A stretch of 64,000 nucleotides of DNA, taken from NCBI GenBank assembly GCA_015501055.1, contig JADNYV010000095.1, positions 1 to 64,000 on the forward strand, in the 5' to 3' direction. The position numbers and the translations under genes were made by a program. Position 1 is the first letter of the stretch. Each line of letters starts with the position of its first letter. The stretch is from Mucidula mucida. Taxonomy: Eukaryota > Basidiomycota > Agaricomycetes > Agaricales > Physalacriaceae. This document shows, piece by piece, positions 57,125-64,000 of this stretch. The notes under the pieces were generated by a model. That model did no database searches. It was not told the origin of the DNA and saw nothing but the letters and a program-made list of their open reading frames with translations.

Positions 57125-58385
57125 GCTTGCGCGCAGGATCGCAACGAAGTACATTTACGATATCAATCGAATTGGTAGTAGAACAGCGAATAAGTAGGAA
57201 TAGATACAGGTCATGAGCTAGCGATACGGTGCGTGAAAATGCGAAAGGAAGACGTAAAATGGTGGAGGAAGGAAAGTATATGCGTGTGATGTACCAAGGA
57301 GAGTGTGTGTGCACGCAGCGAATAAACGAAGGAGAGGTGTATATGTGGCGGCGAAGCGGATGTGCAGATGGTGATGGTGAAGATAGTAACGATGAGCAAT
57401 GCAACCAAGCATCGCCGCGCTCACTCGATCTCTGTCGTCCTGATCCTGTCAATGACCACCTGCTTCTCTAACGCGTATCCGGTGGCGGCAAGGGCGTCCT
57501 ATAATAGAAAGTTTATTGTTTGCAGTGAACATCAGGGCGGGCATACCTGACGGCCAATCTAACGCGAATGGGTGTCTGGATTCACTCGTGGCGCAGGTTC
57601 TTGTGCTGGGCAAGAGACGCGAGTATCATTTCATCTCCGTCGACTTGAACGCCGCGTAAGTCGCGACCCAAAAGTCAAAGAGTTGTCCCCTGAGTATGAT
57701 CTCGCGGCTGCTGACCATGTCGATGATGCCAGGCGCGTGTGGTGGTGGTCAGAGACATAAAATCGATCGCGGCACCCTGCCAGTGTCCTGCTTTAGGACA
57801 GATGCCGGGATTCCCGCCCGTACTTGTAACTGACCATCTTGAAATCAGCATGAAACGACATTCTATAAAGCATCTACGCGCCAGTGCGATGTCGGTCAGT
57901 ACTAGCAGGTTGTAGCCTATTTCAAGTACTTAGGGAGCGGCCAACGGCCCGGTCCAAGCAAGAAGAGGAGTTATCAACGAAATAACAAAGGAGTAAGTAC
58001 ACTGCTGATGAATCAGAACACGAAAGGGTTGACAAAAGGAGCATCCAGACATACAACTAGTATACAGCAGCAAGGACTGGCTTTGCCTGACCTTGCTGCA
58101 CTAATCCCCCCACGTTCTTTCAGATTGGCTGTGGCTAGCACCGAAAAATAACTCGGTAGAGTGCCTGCGAGTGCAGAAATGTATCTCGAAGGAAATTCCC
58201 GTCGTTCGTTGAGGTTTGACCCATGTTAGACAGCAGGTATGACAGCAATGGCACTGACCTTGCACCATACGAGTAAGTAGTCCCGCATCTGCTACTTCTC
58301 CACCTTGAGATTTTTGTATCAACAAAGTTTCATTTGCATCTGTACCGTAGGTTGTTGTATCGCAATTTGTGCAAGTCAAGCAAAC
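57125..58385 (-). repeat. Segmental duplication, arm 2 (inverted relative to 47532-48980)
   Basis: Reverse complement of arm 1: CTTGAGATTTTTGTATC, TCGTTCGTTGAGGTTTGACC, then sequence through TAGTACTGACCGACATCGC and the remnant of the membrane-protein gene with its 3' flank. Arms are about 8.1 kb apart. Confidence 0.85.
57200..57500 (-). pseudogene. Remnant of the two-helix membrane-protein gene
   Basis: On the minus strand the sequence jumps from the start of the gene (GCCCTTGCCGCCACCGGATA) directly to its second exon (GAGAAGCAGGTGGTCATTGA), then an in-frame TGA replaces a Trp-type codon before GCGCGGCGATGCTTGGTTG. The internal two thirds are gone. Confidence 0.75.
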
Positions 58386-58534
58386 TCCTTCAAAGATGGC
58401 CCATAAATCGGTCATCTTCAATCTGTATCTGAACTAAACAAGAATCTGAAATTCAACGTGAACGTGTTGACATAGTCTTCAAGCGCTGCAAATGAGGACA
58501 CAATCAGAGCATGACTGTCATGGTGGGATGAGAC

Positions 58535-59162
58535 TTACAAGAATTTGAAACTACCATCAATTGCAACGCTTACGCCGCCACCGACGACGAAGCCCACAAT
58601 GCTGGCCATGAGTTCGTCGCCTTTGTGAAACAAGATGGTGGCTGATCCCGCTCCCAATCCTCCAGCAAAAATGCTGAAAGTAAGGTCGAGCCCGATGAGA
58701 CCCTGTAGACCGTCCGGTCCAGGGATTGTCATGTTCCCGGGAAGCGCGAATTCCGCAAAGCCCACTCCCCAGGCTGACCCGTTGCCGGTGACGCTGGTGC
58801 CAGTGACGCTCACGTCGAGGCGCGTGTAGATGACTGCGGTGAAGATGTTGCAGACAACCGGTACCGTCGTGGCTCTTTGGCCGTCGAAAATGCGCACCTG
58901 ATTCGACAAAGTGAGCACGGTAGCAGGCAGTGCCGTGCCGTTATTTGTCTCAGCCAACCATGCCTCAAAGTTGGATAGGCCGCCCAATTCCTTCAAGGCT
59001 TTGATCATTTCGCGGGCACTGAAGCAACGCTTGTAAGCGTTCAATGGTACATTTGACATACTGCCAAGATGCGTACCGCCTTGCTCTCTCGTCATTAGTC
59101 TTTCGCGTGACTTCAGAGAGCTCGGTGCTAATGACGCAGAGGTCAATTTCAGCGCTAGCCAT
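58535..59162 (-). CDS. Unknown Gly-rich beta-type protein (about 170-205 aa)
   Basis: The reliable part starts at about 59053 (MSNVPLNAYKRCFSAREMIK) and runs LKELGGLSNFEAWLAET, VTLTVLTLSNQ-like strands, YTRLDVSVTGTSVTGNGSAW, GVGFAEFALPG, LQGLIGLDLTFSIFAGGLGA and VGFVVGGGVSVAIDGSFKFL to the stop. Alternating hydrophobic residues and many glycines suggest an all-beta barrel; it reminds me of VapA/B-like or lipocalin-type folds, but this is only an impression. An upstream stretch (MASAEIDLCVISTELSEVTR, from 59162) looks coding in another frame; a very short intron or a frame error would be needed to join it. No signal peptide. Confidence 0.55.
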
Positions 59163-60779
59163 TGTCAAGTTGATGAGGAGGAAGAGAGGTGAATCTCAAT
59201 GCACGTCGGGGGACGATGTATCGCTGGGACATTAGCATCCACAATTTATACTCTTCGGGGGACACAGAATCACAATACTCGATATTTTGCGTCCCGGATA
59301 GCCACCTTTCTCGGATTTCAAATTTAGAGCACTTACGACGATGAGGACGGTCTTTCGCAACGTTATCTTCTCCGAGTCGCCATTCTTCAGCATCGCGAAG
59401 TTGTCAACTTCCTTCCTTTCAGCGTGTTCCTGTTTCCGGGGAAATATCATCCGGGATGAAGATGATAATTTCAGAGAAGGGTACTTATCATAGTAGTGTG
59501 TATGTGCTTCACGGCGCGCCTTGCCCAACCCAAACAGGAACAGGCGCGCACTCGTTAAACGAGCACATTGTAGAAGAAGCGCACTTTCAAGTCAACGAAC
59601 AGAGCTTGGCTCTAATCGAACTCGAAATCGAACGCCATAGTCATTCCGTCTCGGAAACTGTACCGGGTGAACCTTCAACAATTATACACCAGGCTGGAGG
59701 AGATGAGTACGGTCTTGTCTCTGCCCAGAAGCGTGGTCTGCTACCATTTGAACTGACAGATTACTGACATTTTGACACCCGGAGAACGACATCCCGAGCT
59801 TCACGAAATATGACTTCAAGACTTTGCTCAGTAGGAGTAGCTTCGTCTTCATCGCAGTCGGAAGGCATTCTTCGAGGTGTATAATAAGAGTGTCGAAGCT
59901 CGTAATGAAGTTGGCAAACAAAACGATTGCGAAGGACTCGGAACTGAAGATCATAAGCACTAAGTAAGAAAATATGGAACGAGGGAACCGAAAGTCTAAA
60001 GATAAGGCAACTCACGAGAGCAAGTGTATTCGCTGAAACATACAACGCGAACTCTTTCGGCGGATATATTTTGACGAGGTGACATAAGTAACAGGGAACT
60101 CAGAGGGAACTAAAAAACGCTGGTTAGCTTGAGATCAGATAACACAACATACGTAGCGATTCTAATTCGTGCCGTTCAGATTCAGTACAGGTCGTATGCG
60201 GGTATCGCTAGGCTTTCAAGAAGTCGTGGTTCCGCAGACCGATAGAGTCCAGTCGAACGAATCAGATCTCGGTGGAAATCTACCCCAGCAGTACAATCGC
60301 CTATGATTCATGATCCCAATACTTCAAGCGATGGAGGACGTCGTTTTTTTGGCCACATACGGAACCTGTTGGTTTGAGATGGAAGGGGGAAAAACAGAAC
60401 GTGTGGCAGTCTCGAAAGCAACACGACCAAGTCTATGTTGAAAACGACGATCATTCAACACTGTCTCTAGACGTGAAAGCGGAAGGGTCAACAAAAGGAG
60501 GATCTGAGCTTAGAATTCCTGTCGCGATACGCCAACTCCGATGCACTCTTCGAGTCCTGATGCCGACGACTTCTTTCCTTCACCTCGTTCCCCGTCTTCA
60601 TTGTCCTTGACGAAACGCCGATTTGAAGGCGAGCATGCCTTATCAAAAAGGCGAAGATAAACAATCGGTGAGGCGAATCATGAAGGGCGATTCCATTGTG
60701 TCCGCCATTTAGTGTACAAACTATAAGCATCGCAGTCAAGGACGGACAAAGTCGACGGAAAGGGACTGACTGACATATA
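59163..60779. other. No supported gene
   Basis: Some minus-strand stretches (59760-60045, VLRNRFVCQLHYELRH and EVIFREARDVVLRVS) look like an isolated last exon, but no upstream exon was found. A 53-bp block at 60457-60509 recurs at 63137-63191. Confidence 0.35.
60457..60509 (+). repeat. Short dispersed repeat, copy 1
   Basis: CACTGTCTCTAGACGTGAAA, then GCGGAAGGGTCAACAAAAGG and AGGATCTGAGC; about 75-80 percent match to 63137-63191, same orientation, flanking the F-box gene. Confidence 0.6.
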
Positions 60780-62276
60780 CTAATCCTCCTCCTCTTCGTC
60801 ATCCTCCTCCGATCCTAAAAGAAATTGTATCTCCATCTCGTCCGTCGGGAGTGAACGCGTATGGATTGCTACATCAACGTGTAGTCCATGCTTCTTCAAC
60901 TCCCGATACAGATCAACAACTTCCTCCGGCGGCTGTTCAATCACCTTGCCAGAAAAGATAAATTGCGTATGCTTCAGCGAAGGATGTTCCGGCAACGCAT
61001 AGCGTACGTAGAGCATCTGTACAAGGTCGGCGCCACTGACAAGAGTGTCAATTTTATCCGGCACATCTGGGTGCCAAATGAAGTGCATTTCAAACAACTC
61101 CAATACGGGCAACAAGTCAAACTTGACGGAATTGTAATTCGGTGAGAGCAAGGTGTCGAGGTTGAGCTCAAGGAAAGGGTTGGTGTCGTTGAATGTGAGT
61201 AGTGCAAAAAGGAAGTGGGGCATTAGCTCGACGGTGGTCTCGTCCCACTGCTGATACTGCAGCCGAAGCTGTTTCAGCCATGGAATGACCTCAAAAACGT
61301 GGATGACTTTGACGTCTGGGCTGGCGTCGGCGACGAGTAGGTATTCGAGAGACAAACAACTGTCGGATGCAGCAAAGAGTGCAAGTAGGATGGCACTGAT
61401 ATCCTCCAGCTGGGACGTAGAGTCGTAACTTGTGGAACTGATGATCAAATCCTGCAAAGCGGGGAGGGAGAGGACGCGTAAGAACTCGGCGTTGCATATG
61501 TGCAAGTAACTGAGCTTCTGGTGTGCTAATGGCATTTGTAGAGCCGGGATCATGACTTTTGTGACGTGAAACTCCTGGAGATTAGGTGAGGAAGTCAATA
61601 TGTTTCGGTAATGTGTGGCGGTTGCGTCCTCGTCCGAAGATGATTGACTACGCCAATTGATAAACTCTCGAAGGTGGCCCCACGGAAAGACCGACTGGGT
61701 TTCAAACACTGCCGGTCTTGCAAGTATTAATCGCTCAAGGAGCGGGCATACTTCAAACCCAGTGAAGTATGACTTTGGGTGATAGGTGAAATATAGGGAA
61801 CGCATGATTAGGAGTTTGCCGCGTAAAAGATTGATAAAGTCCACACAGACAGCAAGCACTGTCAGTGTGACGGATTCCCAACAAGTGGAATAGTCGATCA
61901 ACACTTGGAAGAGTTTTTGGGCGAGAGAAGCATGCTTGCCTCGAAAGGCAGAGAGTCCGAGACTGAAATTAACGCGGCATCCACGAGAACGCGCGCGCTC
62001 TAGTCTTGCCTTCATCAGCGACGCCGGATCCTTAAACTCCAAGGTCTTGTACTCAATGTGGATAGTATCATGGACCCAGAGGCGAGAGCAGCATAATGCG
62101 GTCCTACGCCAGAATGTGCAGACGTAAGACACGTTCCATGGGGCCTCGGAAGCACGGTAGAGCCCGCGTTTATATACAGTTGAATATGGTAGCGCGAAGG
62201 TGAAGATTTCTGTCCACACTTCAGCTGGAATACGACTCGCACTGGAGGACGATAGGAGCCCGTTGTGGTGGGCCAT
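60780..62276 (-). CDS. F-box protein with LRR-like C-terminal region (498 aa)
   Basis: A single exon. The F-box lies at about residues 15-62: SRIPAEVWTEIFTFALP, then APWNVSYVCTFWRRTALCCS and RLW. The remainder has irregular Leu-rich repeats (LLERLILARP, LQEFHVTKV, LSYLHICNA, LPALQDLIISST, LEYLLVADASPDV, LKQLRLQYQQW), the standard build of the very large Agaricomycete F-box family. The last ten residues are acidic (SEEDDEEEED). These proteins are substrate receptors of SCF (Skp1-cullin-F-box) ubiquitin ligases; the target is unknown. No introns, no frame break. The ATG is followed by MAHHNGLLSSSSAS, a normal leader length for the family. Confidence 0.92.
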   Translation of the reverse strand: MAHHNGLLSSSSASRIPAEVWTEIFTFALPYSTVYKRGLYRASEAPWNVSYVCTFWRRTALCCSRLWVHDTIHIEYKTLEFKDPASLMKARLERARSRGCRVNFSLGLSAFRGKHASLAQKLFQVLIDYSTCWESVTLTVLAVCVDFINLLRGKLLIMRSLYFTYHPKSYFTGFEVCPLLERLILARPAVFETQSVFPWGHLREFINWRSQSSSDEDATATHYRNILTSSPNLQEFHVTKVMIPALQMPLAHQKLSYLHICNAEFLRVLSLPALQDLIISSTSYDSTSQLEDISAILLALFAASDSCLSLEYLLVADASPDVKVIHVFEVIPWLKQLRLQYQQWDETTVELMPHFLFALLTFNDTNPFLELNLDTLLSPNYNSVKFDLLPVLELFEMHFIWHPDVPDKIDTLVSGADLVQMLYVRYALPEHPSLKHTQFIFSGKVIEQPPEEVVDLYRELKKHGLHVDVAIHTRSLPTDEMEIQFLLGSEEDDEEEED

Positions 62277-64000
62277 TTACGCGTATCACGGAATGAACAA
62301 CACGTCTTAAGCAACGTCTTGACGGTCTGAGGTCGTGGCGAGCGAGGAAGTGTTGAAGGCCTCCCGAAACAAACATGTGTAATCATTTCCTGCCGGAGCC
62401 AATAATCGCTCGAAGTTGAAGTTGACGAGATTATGCCAACCGGGTGTCAACATTCAAGGACTAGTAGTTTCAAGTGTCCGGTATACTCAAATAAGATTAT
62501 CTGCATTGTTCGAAGAAGGATCACGAGCGGTGCATTCATCGTCCAGATATCATATTTACTTATAAGCCCATTGCCGGCCCCAAAGGCCTCTAAACAACAA
62601 AACATGTTCTTCGAAGTGAAAGTCGCATTACCTTCGCGAAACAGGTCAAGTACTGCATGAGAGTGTACGATACAGAGAAACCTTTCCTTGACGCGTCAGT
62701 TTGTCCTGCTAGAGATGGCGATTAGGACATTATCAGAAACGGAAGGTCTCAAGCTCCAGTCAATTCAAGAAGGTTTCCTACTAGTACTCCAAGCCGCAGT
62801 GACCATGAAACATAGTGTATCCAGCAACTTTGTGTTCTAAGTACGGTTCAGCACAATAAGTGAGTATGTGACGATTCACTAGGAAGTCCAAGCAAGAAAG
62901 AGCCTAGATGACGAAGGAAATGGCATCCCAGCGGCGTCTGGATAGGCCGCCAAGCTTCGCTCTCAAAGGTATACCCTTGCAGTTATATCCAACCAGAAGA
63001 GATTTTGCCTCTACTATGAATTTCATCACTATAAAACACTAGAGACGAAATCAGAAAGATATGTGCACCAGCGACCAACCATTTCAAAAGCTCGGAAAGT
63101 AAACAGTCCACCGTCCATCTTCTAAAAGAGTGATGGCTGACACTGTCTGTAGACACAAAAGCGAAAGGGTTGAGGACAGGAGGATCTGAGCCCTATACAA
63201 GTGTCTGGCAGCAGAGGACTCACACTACCCTGGCTTCGCCGCCAGAAAGAGGAGCGTGGTCCGGTGGTCTCCTTTAACGCCATAATCATTAGGGTGCTGG
63301 AGTGGGATACTGTTCAAAGAGGCCTCGAAATACGTACGCCACGGGGGAGGAGATTGCTGGCTAGCCAGAAAGCGCATATAAAGAGGAGCGGTCGAGTCAG
63401 TCCAAAAGCAGAAATGCCATTGGACGGGAGCTCCCGGGACTTGTTGTGGCGCACTTTTTGACCTCCTCGCTTTATTACGATGATATTATTTACTATCCAT
63501 TAGTATGTCGGAATTCTTGATAACGTCTCGCTTCTTGGGCAGCAAGAAATCGTTGTTCTGAGTGGCGATGTTCCCGTAACGTTTCACTGGGTCGAGAAGG
63601 GTTCTAGCGTATAACGCTACAGAGAGACGAAACATAGACACGATATAATACAAGTAGTGTATGGCAATGCCTACCAATCAATATGCGTAAATGTCCGGAA
63701 AAGAGCTAGTAGTAGACCGATGCAAGAGAACACGCCCAAGCTGTATGCAAGCCCAAATCGTGTCCACTCGCCAACCAATTGCAAGCACATGATATCAGAT
63801 CCTCAAGCAACACAAGAAAACGCCTGCATCCTACCGGCAGGGGATATTGTCATCCAGCCGTTTAATGAATCCTCGGCCAGAGCACACCGGTAGTGCTCAT
63901 GGCTCCCATACCACGTCGTACATCCGTCCCAGTTCCTGTCGTGATGTAGTGAAATCGTGCGAGTAAGAAAGTGCAGCGAATAGCGAATGCGCTGCGTTTT
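62277..64000. other. No supported gene
   Basis: About 1.7 kb to the window end. Open frames (for example 63201-63461 and 63657-63893) show no family resemblance or splice pattern. Only the short repeat at 63137 is notable. Confidence 0.4.
63137..63191 (+). repeat. Short dispersed repeat, copy 2
   Basis: GACACTGTCTGTAGACACAA, then AAGCGAAAGGGTTGAGGACA and GGAGGATCTGAGC; partner of 60457-60509. Confidence 0.6.

Overview
The window looks like nuclear DNA of a mushroom-forming basidiomycete (Agaricomycetes). Almost every gene is cut by many 45-60 bp introns with GT..AG ends. The protein families also fit: a DUF6535 membrane protein, a BTB protein, a KRE6/SKN1 glucan-synthesis protein, Atg22, a fungal P450, an NRPS-like reductase and a large F-box protein. 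I rebuilt exons by hand from splice signals and frame continuity. For most genes the exon lengths sum to an exact open frame. I see no rRNA, tRNA, CRISPR or complete transposon.

Layout. 0-10 kb: a BTB gene and an aldo/keto reductase gene, both with single-base frame breaks, a KEN-box protein, a zinc-knuckle-like protein, two small repeat families and a poorly readable stretch (7.4-13.9 kb) that holds one clear PEP mutase/isocitrate lyase-family gene. 14-23 kb: KRE6/SKN1 (15 exons), a TPR protein, Atg22 (9 exons) and a P450 (12 exons), all on the plus strand. 24-29 kb: a lysine-type methyltransferase divergent from a Gon7-like gene, a new 195-aa basic KEN-box protein and an unknown 465-aa protein. 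29-36 kb: the DUF6535 protein, a Pif1-family helicase, a 46-aa intron-containing membrane miniprotein and a 2-oxoglutarate/Fe(II) oxygenase.

38-45.5 kb: an MFS (monocarboxylate-type) transporter and a 1075-aa adenylation-thiolation-reductase (NRPS-like) enzyme. They are transcribed divergently, and between them lies a 329-bp near-perfect inverted repeat whose arms lie upstream of each gene. With the nearby oxygenase this is a plausible small biosynthetic locus and is the most interesting part of the window.

46-64 kb: an intact small membrane-protein gene and two decayed copies, the latter forming a ~1.3 kb inverted duplication about 8 kb apart. Between the two decayed copies lie an API5-like HEAT-repeat gene, a dead FAD-oxidoreductase fragment, a small unknown gene and a proline-rich gene built from tandemly duplicated exons. 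The end holds a Gly-rich unknown protein, an F-box protein and 1.7 kb without a recognisable gene.

The frame breaks in otherwise good genes (BTB, AKR, DUF6535, MFS) can all be read as one-base losses, mostly in homopolymer runs, so sequence error is as likely as gene decay for those. The FAD-oxidoreductase fragment has a real nonsense codon and no N-terminal domain.
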